A stretch of DNA of 64,000 bases from Mesorhizobium sp. B2-3-4. Its GTDB lineage: Bacteria > Pseudomonadota > Alphaproteobacteria > Rhizobiales > Rhizobiaceae. Location: contig NZ_VFVY01000028.1 in the NCBI RefSeq assembly GCF_006442315.1, positions 1-64,000 of the forward strand, read 5' to 3'. Of this stretch, positions 9,765 to 17,878 are shown piece after piece; the first letter of the stretch is position 1, and each line of letters begins with the position of its first letter. The position numbers and the translations under genes are program-made. The notes under the pieces were generated by a model that had not been told where the DNA came from, did no database searches, and saw nothing but the letters and a program-made list of their open reading frames with translations.

Positions 9765-9910
9765 CCTTCTCCCCTTGTGGGAGAAGGTGGATCGGCGCGC
9801 AGCGCCGAGACGGTTGAGGGGTGGGTGACGGATCGCCGTCCTTGCCAAGCTGGAACACCCCTCATCCGACCTCGCTTCGCGAGGCCACCTTCTCCCACAA
9901 GGGGAGAAGG
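9765..9910. repeat. Rhizobial palindromic intergenic element (RIME-like)
   Basis: The element is bounded by perfect 23-base inverted repeats at 9765-9787 and 9888-9910, starting CCTTCTCCCCTTGTGGG and its exact complement. Each arm is itself partly self-complementary. The 100-base interior holds a second hairpin (CTCGCTTCGCGAGG, 9871-9884) and GC-rich inverted motifs. Size and layout resemble the RIME mosaic elements described in rhizobia; they encode nothing. It separates the CobW and WD40 genes on one strand, so it may affect mRNA stability or termination between them. Confidence 0.8.
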
Positions 9911-9946
9911 AAAGTAGGGCAGCGCTAGCGCCATAAAGTCGGGAAA

Positions 9947-11020
9947 TCAACCCGCCTGGCAGGCCTCGAAGCTCTTCTTCAGCCGCTCGGCGTCGAGTTC
10001 GCGGCCGATGAAGACCAGCCGGCTCTCGTGCTTTTCGCCATCCTTCCAAGGGCGCTGGTGGTCGCCCTCGATGATCATGTGCACGCCCTGCAGGACATAG
10101 CGCTCATCATCGCCCTTGAGTGCGATGATGCCTTTCAGCCGCAGGATGTTCGGCCCCTCCATCTGGGTGACCTTTTCGATCCAGGGGAAGAATTTCTTCG
10201 GATCCATCTCGCCGCCGCGCAGCGACACGGATTTCACAGTCACGTCGTGGATGTCGGACGCATGGGCATGATCATGGTGGTGATGGTGATCATGTCCGTC
10301 ATGATCGTGATGGTGATGATCGTGGTCGCAATCCGGACCGCATTCATGATCATGGTCGTGATCATGCGCTTCGAGGAAATGCGGGTCGTTCTCCAGCGCG
10401 CGGGTGAGATCGAAGGCGCCGCGGTCCAGCACCTCGGTCAGCGGCACGCCGGAACGCTGGGTCCGGTGGATCTTCGCCGCCGGGTTTATGGCGCGAATGG
10501 TGGCTTCGACCTTGGCCAGTTCATCGGGCGTGACCAAGTCGGTCTTGTTGAGCACGACGACGTCGGCGAAGGCGATCTGGTCCTCGGCTTCCTTGGAATC
10601 TTTCAGCCGCAGCGGCAGATGCTTGGCGTCGACAAGCGCCACGACCGCATCGAGCTTGGTCTTGGAGCGCACATCGTCGTCCATGAAGAAGGTCTGCGCC
10701 ACCGGCACCGGGTCGGCGAGTCCCGTGGTCTCGACGACAATGGCGTCGAAACGGCCGGGCCGGCGCATCAGGCCTTCGACGACGCGGATCAGGTCGCCGC
10801 GCACCGTGCAGCAGACGCAGCCATTGTTCATCTCGTAGATTTCCTCGTCGGATTCCACGATCAGGTCGTTGTCGATGCCGATCTCGCCGAACTCGTTGAC
10901 GATGACGGCGTAACGCCTGCCATGGTTTTCCGACAGGATGCGGTTGAGCAGCGTCGTCTTGCCGGCGCCGAGATAGCCGGTCAGGACGGTTACGGGGATT
11001 TGCGTCTGCGCTTCGCTCAT
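9947..11020 (-). CDS. CobW/COG0523 family GTPase, probable zinc metallochaperone
   Basis: A 357-residue G3E GTPase. Walker A is GYLGAGKTTLLN (about residues 15-26), the metal-binding motif GCVCC is at about 67-71, and the guanine-specificity motif NKTD lies near 158. Between the GTPase and the CobW C-terminal domain is a long His/Asp-rich stretch (about residues 215-255, repeated HDHDH and HHHH) that would bind zinc. This separates it from cobalamin CobW proteins and points to the zinc-chaperone branch (ZNG1/YeiR/ZigA-like). The frame is open to 11239, but ATG 11020 begins directly before the Walker region as usual. No Zur-like operator was seen upstream. The WD40 gene lies downstream on the same strand. 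Confidence 0.9.
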   Translation of the reverse strand: MSEAQTQIPVTVLTGYLGAGKTTLLNRILSENHGRRYAVIVNEFGEIGIDNDLIVESDEEIYEMNNGCVCCTVRGDLIRVVEGLMRRPGRFDAIVVETTGLADPVPVAQTFFMDDDVRSKTKLDAVVALVDAKHLPLRLKDSKEAEDQIAFADVVVLNKTDLVTPDELAKVEATIRAINPAAKIHRTQRSGVPLTEVLDRGAFDLTRALENDPHFLEAHDHDHDHECGPDCDHDHHHHDHDGHDHHHHHDHAHASDIHDVTVKSVSLRGGEMDPKKFFPWIEKVTQMEGPNILRLKGIIALKGDDERYVLQGVHMIIEGDHQRPWKDGEKHESRLVFIGRELDAERLKKSFEACQAG

Positions 11021-11393
11021 GGCTTGCCTCGAAGTCTCTGGGCCCTGAAGGCCAGGAAAAGGGATTGTCGGCTCCATATAGTGTGTGTGCCGGGCTTTTG
11101 CACGCTGCAAACCACTGGGCCAAGCCTGCCGGTCCGGTGTCGGCGGGAAAGCATGATGGGCGACGTCGAGGCGTGGCGCCGTGGCAGGCAAACCGCGTCC
11201 CGTGCCGGCGATTTCTGTGCGCGAAAAGTCGTTTGTCATCTAACTGAAATAAACATCTGGCATTAGCCACGGCGGGCACCGCAATGCTTGCCGGCAAAGC
11301 TGTTTCACAAGCCGGAATCTTTTTGATCGTCGATTGCCAACCGGCTGGCTCCGTCTATGCTGCCGCTACCGGTGTGGCCGAAGAGGGATGACC
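11021..11393. other. Intergenic region, divergent promoters expected
   Basis: This 373-base gap separates the CobW gene (leftward) and the MarR gene (rightward). Open frames crossing it are extensions of neighbouring frames without convincing codon pattern. I see no tRNA, terminator or recognisable operator. The AT-richer part near 11235-11265 is the most likely promoter area. Confidence 0.5.
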
Positions 11394-11864
11394 ATGGCCA
11401 AGGCGGACAAAACTGCGACGATGAGCCGGCTGCATTCGGCGGCAAGGCTGGCAAGGACCGCGCTGGCGGCCAGGCTTCTGGCGCACGGCTTCTACGCCGG
11501 CCAGGACCAGATCATGCTGGCGCTCGACCGCGAGGACGGCCAGACGCCGGGCAATCTGGCAGGGCGTCTCGGTGTGCGTCCGCCCACCATCACCAAGACC
11601 ATCAATCGGCTGCAGGCGCAGGGTTTCCTGGAGAAGCGGGCGTCCGAGGCCGATGCGCGCCAGGCGCATATCTTCCTCACCGAGACCGGCCGCGAAACCA
11701 TCCGCGCCATCGAGAAGTCGGTCAAGAAGACAGAAAAGCAGGCGCTCAAGGGCCTGGACAAGAAGGACCAGAAGGCGCTGTTCAAGCTGCTCGCCCGCAT
11801 CGAGGCCAACCTCTCCAACGAGGAACTGGTCCTGATCGACGACGACGCCGAGTCAGACGACTGA
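11394..11864 (+). CDS. MarR family transcriptional regulator
   Basis: A 156-residue winged helix regulator. The recognition region reads LAGRLGVRPPTITKTINRLQ (about residues 54-73), followed by the wing (KRASEADARQAHIFLT). The C-terminus is lysine-rich and then strongly acidic (IDDDAESDD). Two ATG codons are close together; 11394 is preferred because AGAGGG lies six bases upstream, while that motif directly abuts the ATG at 11388. No target gene is adjacent on the same strand, and the next gene (AraC type) is convergent, so its regulon cannot be inferred here. Confidence 0.87.
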   Translation: MAKADKTATMSRLHSAARLARTALAARLLAHGFYAGQDQIMLALDREDGQTPGNLAGRLGVRPPTITKTINRLQAQGFLEKRASEADARQAHIFLTETGRETIRAIEKSVKKTEKQALKGLDKKDQKALFKLLARIEANLSNEELVLIDDDAESDD

Positions 11865-11873
11865 TCTTGCCGG

Positions 11874-12746
11874 TCAGGCTGCCGCCGCGGCCGGACCGCG
11901 CACCAGCGTCGACCAGCGCCCTGGCGTCATGCCCAGCGCTTTCTTGAATTGCCTGTTGAAATGGCTCTGGTCGCTGAAGCCGGCTTCGACCGCGATCTGC
12001 GCCAGGGGTTCGCCGGCGGCGATCATCCGCCGCGCGTGCTGAAGCCGGCGCATCAACAGGAAACGATGCGGGCTGGTGGAAAAGGCCGCCCGGAAATGCC
12101 TGGATAAGGCATAGCGGTCGAGCCCGGTAACCGCCTCCAGTTCGTCGGAACGAACCGCCCGGTCCAGATTTTCCGTCAGATAGTCGCGCGCCAGCGTCGC
12201 CGCCCGCCACGCCGTTCGGCCGATCGGTTTCGACGGCTGGCCGGCATGCCGGTTCAGGCCCTGCATCAGCTGCGTCAGGAAGTCGTCGACGAACAATTCG
12301 TTTAGCTCCTGGTCCAGCGGACCCAGCGCCGAAAGCAGCGTCGTGCAAAATGCACTATCGCTCACCACGCCATCCCCGACAAAGGGCAATGATGCGCCGC
12401 CAAGACAGCCAAGCATCAGCGACGGTTCAAGGTAGAGTATTCTATAGCGCAACCCGGCGTCGGTGCCGGCGCCGCCATCGTGCAGTTCGTCCGGATGCAG
12501 CACGATGATCTGGCCTGGCAGGCTGTGGCGCGTCGCGCCGCGATAGCGAAACGTCTGTACGCCGTGCAGGGTCACCCCGACCGCGTATGTGTCATGCCTG
12601 TGCATATCGAAGGCACTGCCGTGAAACCGGGCTTCGATGCGTTCCATGCCTGCGGGATCGGGAGCGGAAATGATGCAGTTTTCTGCTTCATCGACGCACA
12701 AACGTCCAAGACCCTCGAAGGCCTGGCGGTCTAGTTCGAACGACAT
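11874..12746 (-). CDS. AraC family transcriptional regulator
   Basis: A 290-residue regulator with an N-terminal AraC-type cupin sensor (HRHDTYAVGVTLHGVQTFRY, residues about 49-68) and a C-terminal double helix-turn-helix (AGFSDQSHFNRQFKKALGMT). It is divergent from the DUF2000 gene with only a 37-base gap, and a DMT permease gene follows DUF2000. AraC, DUF2000 and EamA genes often occur together, so this regulator probably controls that pair. The effector is unknown; the cupin could bind a small organic molecule. The start is ATG 12746. Confidence 0.88.
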   Translation of the reverse strand: MSFELDRQAFEGLGRLCVDEAENCIISAPDPAGMERIEARFHGSAFDMHRHDTYAVGVTLHGVQTFRYRGATRHSLPGQIIVLHPDELHDGGAGTDAGLRYRILYLEPSLMLGCLGGASLPFVGDGVVSDSAFCTTLLSALGPLDQELNELFVDDFLTQLMQGLNRHAGQPSKPIGRTAWRAATLARDYLTENLDRAVRSDELEAVTGLDRYALSRHFRAAFSTSPHRFLLMRRLQHARRMIAAGEPLAQIAVEAGFSDQSHFNRQFKKALGMTPGRWSTLVRGPAAAAA

Positions 12747-12783
12747 CGTCTGCCTTAGCCTCGCTATCGGGGCGCAACCCGGA

Positions 12784-13206
12784 ATGGCTCATTTTCTCAT
12801 GTTCGACACGAAATTTGCAATCGTCCTGCGCCAAGACCTGCCGGTCTGGCAGAAACTCAACGTCACCGCCTTCCTGACCAGCGGCATCGTCGCGCAGTTC
12901 CCCGATATCATCGGCGAGCCCTATCGCGACCGGTCAGGCAATCTCTACAACCCGCTGTCGATCCAGCCGGTCATCGTGCTTTCTGCCGACCAGGCGACGC
13001 TGAGCGACATCCACCGGCGCGCGCTGGAGCGTGGCGTAACCACCTCGCTCTATGTCGAGGAGATGTTCGCGACCGGCTTCGACGCCGGCAACCGCGCCGT
13101 CTTCGCGCAATTCGCGCCCGAAGACGCCAAAGTGGTCGGCATCGCGTTGCGCGCCGAGAAGAAGGTGGTCGACAAGATCACCAAGGGTGCCCGGATGCAT
13201 AGTTAG
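12784..13206 (+). CDS. DUF2000 domain protein
   Basis: A 140-residue protein matching DUF2000, a small alpha/beta fold with no known activity. Recognisable segments are KFAIVLRQDLPVWQKLNVTA near the start and YVEEMFATGFDAGNR in the second half. It has no signal peptide or membrane segment. The start could be ATG 12784 or ATG 12799; neither has a strong ribosome-binding site, and the shorter form keeps all conserved parts. It lies between a divergent AraC regulator and a downstream EamA permease, and the three are probably one functional unit. Confidence 0.82.
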   Translation: MAHFLMFDTKFAIVLRQDLPVWQKLNVTAFLTSGIVAQFPDIIGEPYRDRSGNLYNPLSIQPVIVLSADQATLSDIHRRALERGVTTSLYVEEMFATGFDAGNRAVFAQFAPEDAKVVGIALRAEKKVVDKITKGARMHS

Positions 13207-13342
13207 CCCCCGGAGACTAAGCCTGACGGCGGCTATTGTTGTGCCAGCGACCCCAGGCGCGGCAGCGGGCGACAATTGGCTTGCCGGCAAGCAACAATTC
13301 CCGCAAAGGTGGGTTTCAGCCCCGCTTTTCCCCGGCCTGCAC

Positions 13343-14284
13343 GTGAATCCTTCCCAAAGAAATGTCGAAAGCGCGACGCCGCCGGTGGCGATCCTGTGCA
13401 TGCTGACCACCTATGTCTTCTTCACCTTCCTCGACACCTCCAGCAAATATCTCGTTCTTGCCGGCGTCTCTGTCCTGATCGTCGCCTGGGTGCGCTTTGC
13501 GGTGCATGTCGTGCTGGTTGGGGCGCTGCTGCGTGGCTGGCGCGAGCCGGCGCGGTTTCGCCCGGTCAACCTGCCGGCACATGTGCTGCGCGGCGCCTTC
13601 CTGTTCGGCTCGACCGTGTTCAACGTCCTGGCGTTGCGCTCCCTGCAACTGGCCGAGACGACATCGATCTATTTCTTCGGGCCGATGGTGATCACCGCGC
13701 TTGCCGGCCCGCTGCTTGGCGAATGGGCTGGCTGGCGGCGTTGGCTGGCCATTCTGACGGCTTTCGTCGGAGTCCTGATCATCACCAGGCCAGGCGTGGG
13801 CGTTTTCGGCATCGGGCATCTCTTCGCGCTCGGCTCGATGCTGTCGAATTGCTTTTATGTCATCATGACGCGCCGCATGTCGGCGACCGAGACGTCGGAA
13901 AGCCTGATCCTGTTCTCTGCGCTGGCACCCGCCGTGCTGCTCCTGCCGCTGCTGCCGTTCTCCTTCTCGCTGCCGCACGATGGCTGGCACTGGTTCGTGC
14001 TGCTCATGCTCGGCTTTTTCGGCGGTGTCGGGCACTGGCTGCTGGTTCAGGCCTACCGGCTGGCGACGACCACGGCGCTGGCGCCCTATCCCTATTCGCA
14101 GATGGTGTGGATGATCCTCTCCGGCTGGATTGTCTTCAAGCAGTTTCCCGACCGCTGGACGCTGGTCGGCGCCGCCATCATCGTCGCCAGCGGCCTCTAC
14201 ATCGTCCATCGTGAACACCGGCTCAGGCTGCGCAGCCGCGCTGCTTCCGATGTCGAGGCGGAGGCGCTGGCAAAAAAACTTTGA
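13343..14284 (+). CDS. EamA/DMT family permease
   Basis: A drug/metabolite-type exporter of about 313 residues with ten predicted membrane segments in two EamA repeats; characteristic pieces are LDTSSKYLVLAGVSVLIVAW, FGPMVITALAGPLLGEW and YPYSQMVWMILSGW. No good ATG precedes the first helix. GTG 13343 gives a short cytoplasmic N-terminus typical of the family, while ATG 13400 would start inside the lead-in to helix 1. The gene follows DUF2000 by 136 bases on the same strand and probably shares AraC control. The substrate is unknown; amino acids or related metabolites are usual for the family. Confidence 0.85.
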   Translation: MNPSQRNVESATPPVAILCMLTTYVFFTFLDTSSKYLVLAGVSVLIVAWVRFAVHVVLVGALLRGWREPARFRPVNLPAHVLRGAFLFGSTVFNVLALRSLQLAETTSIYFFGPMVITALAGPLLGEWAGWRRWLAILTAFVGVLIITRPGVGVFGIGHLFALGSMLSNCFYVIMTRRMSATETSESLILFSALAPAVLLLPLLPFSFSLPHDGWHWFVLLMLGFFGGVGHWLLVQAYRLATTTALAPYPYSQMVWMILSGWIVFKQFPDRWTLVGAAIIVASGLYIVHREHRLRLRSRAASDVEAEALAKKL

Positions 14285-14315
14285 TTTGGCCCCGATCGAT
14301 GGCATAAGGCCGCCC

Positions 14316-14328
14316 TTAAACAGTTTAA
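14316..14328. promoter_or_regulatory. Palindrome upstream of LacI gene, candidate operator
   Basis: TTAAACAGTTTAA is a perfect palindrome of two six-base arms around one central base, 22 bases before the CTG start of the LacI-type regulator. LacI-family operators are palindromes of about this size, often with a central CG, which this one lacks. Autoregulation is an inference. Confidence 0.45.
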
Positions 14329-14350
14329 AAAAACGACGGGGAGCGAAAGG

Positions 14351-15373
14351 CTGGCACAGAAGATCAAGCTGTCGACGATCGCGGACGCGCTTGGCGTGTC
14401 CACGGCCACCGTGTCCCTGGCATTGCGCGACAGCCCGCTGGTCGCCGGCTCGACGCGCGACCGCATCAAGGAACATGCGCGCGCCATCGGCTACATCTAC
14501 AACCGCCGCGCCGCCTCGTTGCGCACTTCGCGCTCGGGCATCGTCGGTGTCGTCGTCCACGACATCATGAACCCGTTCTTCGCCGAGATCCTGCGCTCGA
14601 TCGAAAGCGAGCTCGACCGCAGCCGGCAGACCTTCATCCTGTCCAATCACTACGACCAGCTCGAAAAGCAGCGCACCTTCATCGATACGCTGCTGCAGCT
14701 CGGCGCCGACGGCGTCATCATGTCGCCCGCCATCGGTACGCCGGCCTCCGATATCCTGATGGCCGAGGAGAACGGCCTGCCGGCGGTGCTGATCGCGCGC
14801 ACCGTCGAGGGCGCCGACGTGCCGGTGTTTCGCGGCGACGACGCTTATGGCACGGCGCTTGCCACCAACCACCTGATCTCGCTCGGCCACAAGCGCATCG
14901 CCATGGTCGGCGGCACCGACCAGACCTCGACCGGGCGTGACCGCTATCAGGGCTATCTCAACGCCATGGAAGCGGCCGGGCTCGAGGTCAGGCCGTCCTG
15001 GCGCATATCAGGCCCGCGTACCAAGCAGGCAGGCTTCGAGGCCGCCGGGCAGTTCCTGGCGCTGAAGGACAGGCCGACGGCGGCGTGCTGCTGGAACGAT
15101 CTCGTCGCCATCGGCCTGATGAACGGTATCGCGCGTGCCGGCCTGGTGCCGGGCATCGACATCTCCGTCACCGGCTATGACGATCTCGAGGAGGCGGCGA
15201 TCGCCACGCCGGCGCTCACCACCGTCTGGAACGGCCAGCGCGAGGTTGGCCGGCGCGCCGCCAGCGCGCTGCTCGACAAGCTCAACGGGCAGACGGTGCG
15301 GCCCTCGCAGGAATTGATCAAGCCGGAACTGCATGTGCGCCAGTCGACCGGCAAGCCGGTGGAGCGTGCATGA
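14351..15373 (+). CDS. LacI family transcriptional regulator
   Basis: A 340-residue LacI/GalR regulator. The DNA-binding head reads KLSTIADALGVSTATVSLAL, with the hinge-helix region SLRTSRSGIVGVVVHD after it, then a sugar-binding-type effector domain. The usual start codons fail: a GTG at 14396 would cut the helix-turn-helix, and no in-frame ATG, GTG or TTG lies suitably upstream. CTG at 14351 restores the full head (LAQKIKLSTIADALG) and has GGGGAG about seven bases before it, so a rare CTG start is proposed. The stop overlaps the start of the 2-hydroxyacid dehydrogenase by four bases (ATGA), so the two are co-transcribed and the regulator probably senses a related metabolite. Confidence 0.85.
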   Translation: MAQKIKLSTIADALGVSTATVSLALRDSPLVAGSTRDRIKEHARAIGYIYNRRAASLRTSRSGIVGVVVHDIMNPFFAEILRSIESELDRSRQTFILSNHYDQLEKQRTFIDTLLQLGADGVIMSPAIGTPASDILMAEENGLPAVLIARTVEGADVPVFRGDDAYGTALATNHLISLGHKRIAMVGGTDQTSTGRDRYQGYLNAMEAAGLEVRPSWRISGPRTKQAGFEAAGQFLALKDRPTAACCWNDLVAIGLMNGIARAGLVPGIDISVTGYDDLEEAAIATPALTTVWNGQREVGRRAASALLDKLNGQTVRPSQELIKPELHVRQSTGKPVERA

Positions 15374-16353
15374 CCAAGGCTGAAGCGTTGCAAACCGTCA
15401 CCGTTCTGGTGCCGGCGGATTTCACCGGCCACGCCGCCGATCGCATCGACAGGACGTTCAGGCGCGTCGGCATCGAACGCGCGGATCCGGCATTGGTCAC
15501 GGACGAAATGCGCCGCACCGTGCGCGGCATTGCATCCTTTGCCGGCATCAGCGCGGCGATGATGGATGCACTGCCCAATCTCGAAGTCATCACCTCGTTC
15601 GGGGTCGGCTACGATTCGGTCGATGTCGGCCACGCCCGGGCCAACAACATCATGGTCACCAACACGCCCGACGTGTTGACCGAGGAGGTCGCCGACACCG
15701 CGATCGGGCTGCTGATCAACACCGTCCGCGACCTGCCGCGCGCCGAAACCTGGCTGCGCGCCGGCAACTGGGCGAGCAAGGGCCACTATCCGCTGAGCCG
15801 GCTGACTTTGCGTGCGCGCCGCGTCGGCATTTTCGGCATGGGCCGTATCGGACAGGCCATTGCCCGGCGCCTGGAGGCGTTCGGCCTGCCGGTCGCCTAT
15901 CACAACCGGCGTCGTGTCGAAGGCCTCTCCTATCAGTACCATCCAACGCTGAAGGGCTTGGCCGAGGCGGTCGACACGCTGATTTCGGTGGCGCCGGGCG
16001 GTGCTTCGACGCGCAACGCGGTCAATGCCGAGATCCTGTCGGCGCTCGGCGCCAACGGTGTCTTCGTCAATATCGGCCGCGGCAGCACGGTCGACGAGGC
16101 GGCGCTTGTCGCCGCGCTTGCCGATGGAACGATCGCCGCCGCCGGCCTCGATGTGTTCGCCGACGAGCCGAATGTCCCCAAGGCGTTGATCGATGCGCCA
16201 AATGCTTCATTGTTGCCCCATGTCGGCTCGGCCTCGGAGCATACGCGCCGCGCCATGGCCGATCTGTGCGTCGACAATCTGGTGTCCTGGTTCAGCGAGC
16301 GCAGGCCGCTGACACCCGTGCCCGAGACGGCCGCGGTGAAAGCCCGCGTTTGA
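15370..16353 (+). CDS. D-2-hydroxyacid dehydrogenase (GhrB/hydroxypyruvate reductase-like)
   Basis: A 327-residue NAD(P)-dependent D-isomer-specific 2-hydroxyacid dehydrogenase. The nucleotide-binding motif is GMGRIG at 156-161. The catalytic set is complete: Arg237 (NIGRGS), Glu266 (FADEP) and His284 (LLPHVGSAS). An Arg-rich stretch after the second strand (YHNRRR, 178-182) suggests preference for NADPH. Likely substrates are glyoxylate, hydroxypyruvate or a sugar-acid-derived 2-oxoacid; sequence alone cannot decide. It is translationally coupled to the upstream LacI regulator by an ATGA overlap. Confidence 0.9.
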   Translation: MTKAEALQTVTVLVPADFTGHAADRIDRTFRRVGIERADPALVTDEMRRTVRGIASFAGISAAMMDALPNLEVITSFGVGYDSVDVGHARANNIMVTNTPDVLTEEVADTAIGLLINTVRDLPRAETWLRAGNWASKGHYPLSRLTLRARRVGIFGMGRIGQAIARRLEAFGLPVAYHNRRRVEGLSYQYHPTLKGLAEAVDTLISVAPGGASTRNAVNAEILSALGANGVFVNIGRGSTVDEAALVAALADGTIAAAGLDVFADEPNVPKALIDAPNASLLPHVGSASEHTRRAMADLCVDNLVSWFSERRPLTPVPETAAVKARV

Positions 16354-16428
16354 GCCATTGACGCTGCCATATTTATTAACGTCGGCTTAACCCTTTGGAA
16401 TCATTCTGCATCCTGTCAGTACGCGTGG

Positions 16429-16845
16429 ATGAAGTTCAGGATGAAGACGCTTTCCGCTTTGATCGGGGCCGCCGCCTTGTTTGGCGGCGTTCAGCTGTTT
16501 CATGGCGGCAGTGTTGAAAGCGCCGCCGAAGAGGCCACCCCGTCCAACACCTACAGGCTGGTCGCCAATGGCGATGAGGACGCGTGCGCGGTCACGCGCG
16601 GCGCATCTGTCTCGGATGGCCTGTCGCTGCTGACGGTGGCATCGAATTGCCGCCGGCTCCTGCCGGGCATCGAGCAGGCGAAATTCTGGCGCGACGGACA
16701 GGATGGTACTGTCGCCTTCAGCGCCAATGGCATTGATCCGATCGTCACCTTCGCCGTTGCCGATGGCGACGGCTACGAATCCTATGCGCCGACGCTCCCG
16801 TTGCTGTCGCTTGCGGCCGACGGTAATTTGAAATCAGGAGACTAA
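16429..16845 (+). CDS. Secreted protein, possible AprI/Inh-type metalloprotease inhibitor
   Basis: A 138-residue protein with a signal peptide (MKTLSALIGAAALFGGVQLF). The mature part follows the pattern of the AprI/Inh inhibitor fold: two cysteines (DACAVTR and ASNCRRL) spaced as in the disulfide of that family, a W-x-D-G-x2-G turn (FWRDGQDGTVAFSANG) and a final I-V-T-F strand. Inh proteins are small periplasmic beta-barrels that block serralysin-type proteases; no such protease is encoded nearby, so the role is an inference. The start is ATG 16429 or ATG 16441. The stop abuts the stop of the convergent amidotransferase gene with no gap. Confidence 0.6.
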   Translation: MKFRMKTLSALIGAAALFGGVQLFHGGSVESAAEEATPSNTYRLVANGDEDACAVTRGASVSDGLSLLTVASNCRRLLPGIEQAKFWRDGQDGTVAFSANGIDPIVTFAVADGDGYESYAPTLPLLSLAADGNLKSGD

Positions 16846-17637
16846 CTACTCCGCCGCTGCGCGGGCGCCGGCCTTCGCTGCCGCGTGCAACCGGACCGCG
16901 TCGCCGAAGGCCCGGAAGATCTTGGCCGAGTTGCTGTCCGATTTGACCCAATATTCGGGATGCCACTGAACGCCGACGGCGAAGGCGCGGGCGCCCTTGA
17001 CCGAAACCGCTTCGACGGTGCCGTCGGTGGCGACAGCCTCGATCTCGAGCTTCGATCCGAGCCGGTCGATCGCCTGGCGGTGCAGCGAATTGACCTTGAT
17101 CTCACCCGCCCCGAACACGCCGGCCAGGCAACTGTCGGGCTTGATCGAAATGCTCTGGTGGATGGCGAAGCGTTCGTCCTGAATGTCGCTCACCCGCGCG
17201 CGGTGGTCGAGCGAACCCTCGCGCTCCTGGATTTCGGTGCCCAGCGTGCCGCCCAGCGCCACGTTCAGCTCCTGGATGCCGCGGCAAATGGCCAGCAGCG
17301 GCACGCCGCGCTCGAGCGCCTTGCGGATCAGCGGCAGCGTGGTGGCGTCGCGCGCCGGATCATAGGGGCCGTTGGCCTCGCTCGCATCGCCGCCATAAAG
17401 TGCCGGGTCGACATTGGATTTCGAGCCGGTCAGCATGACGCCGTCGACCGACGACAGCAGCTCGTCGAAATCCAGCCGGTCGCCGAACGAGGGCACCAGC
17501 AAGGGGAAAACGCCAGCGCCTGCAATCGCCGCTTCCAGATATTGTTGCGGGGCGGCATGCCAAGTGTAGTTGTCGAATTGACGGACGTCGGTCGATATGG
17601 CGACGAGCGGCTGGTGCATTTTGGGTCCGGTTTCCAT
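16846..17637 (-). CDS. Class I glutamine amidotransferase, gamma-glutamyl-GABA hydrolase type
   Basis: A 263-residue stand-alone class I amidotransferase fold. The nucleophile is Cys118 (LLAICRGIQELNVALGG) and the His/Glu pair is in QWHPEYW (about His226 and Glu228). The region YGGDASEANGPYDPARD is typical of the PuuD/YcjL branch, which hydrolyses gamma-glutamyl-gamma-aminobutyrate at the end of the glutamylated putrescine pathway. A PuuA-like ligase and an aminotransferase lie 10 kb away on the same strand, which supports an amine-catabolic role but not a shared operon. The start is ATG 17637; ATG 17619 is also possible. Confidence 0.86.
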   Translation of the reverse strand: METGPKMHQPLVAISTDVRQFDNYTWHAAPQQYLEAAIAGAGVFPLLVPSFGDRLDFDELLSSVDGVMLTGSKSNVDPALYGGDASEANGPYDPARDATTLPLIRKALERGVPLLAICRGIQELNVALGGTLGTEIQEREGSLDHRARVSDIQDERFAIHQSISIKPDSCLAGVFGAGEIKVNSLHRQAIDRLGSKLEIEAVATDGTVEAVSVKGARAFAVGVQWHPEYWVKSDSNSAKIFRAFGDAVRLHAAAKAGARAAAE

Positions 17638-17878
17638 CTTGCAAGGGATATCCTGCCTCCAAAATAGGCGATCCCTGCCAATTTTTCCATGCCAAGTTTA
17701 GGCATCTCGCATAGGCCACGAAACCCGGCGTTAGACTATAGTTGCAGGCCCGCACAGCCCGTCGTCTAATCCGGCCGCCGTGCTGGACTCGACTCCCTGC
17801 CCGTGTATTGTTTCGCGAGCCGATGCGGGTACGGAGGATGTCCCTGTGTCGGTCTGTTGATCCAAAACGGAGGACCTC

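Noticed and set aside
10258..10380. Low-complexity GATCATGGTG-like repeats that look like a tandem array
   Set aside because: They encode the His/Asp-rich metal-binding stretch of the CobW-type GTPase.
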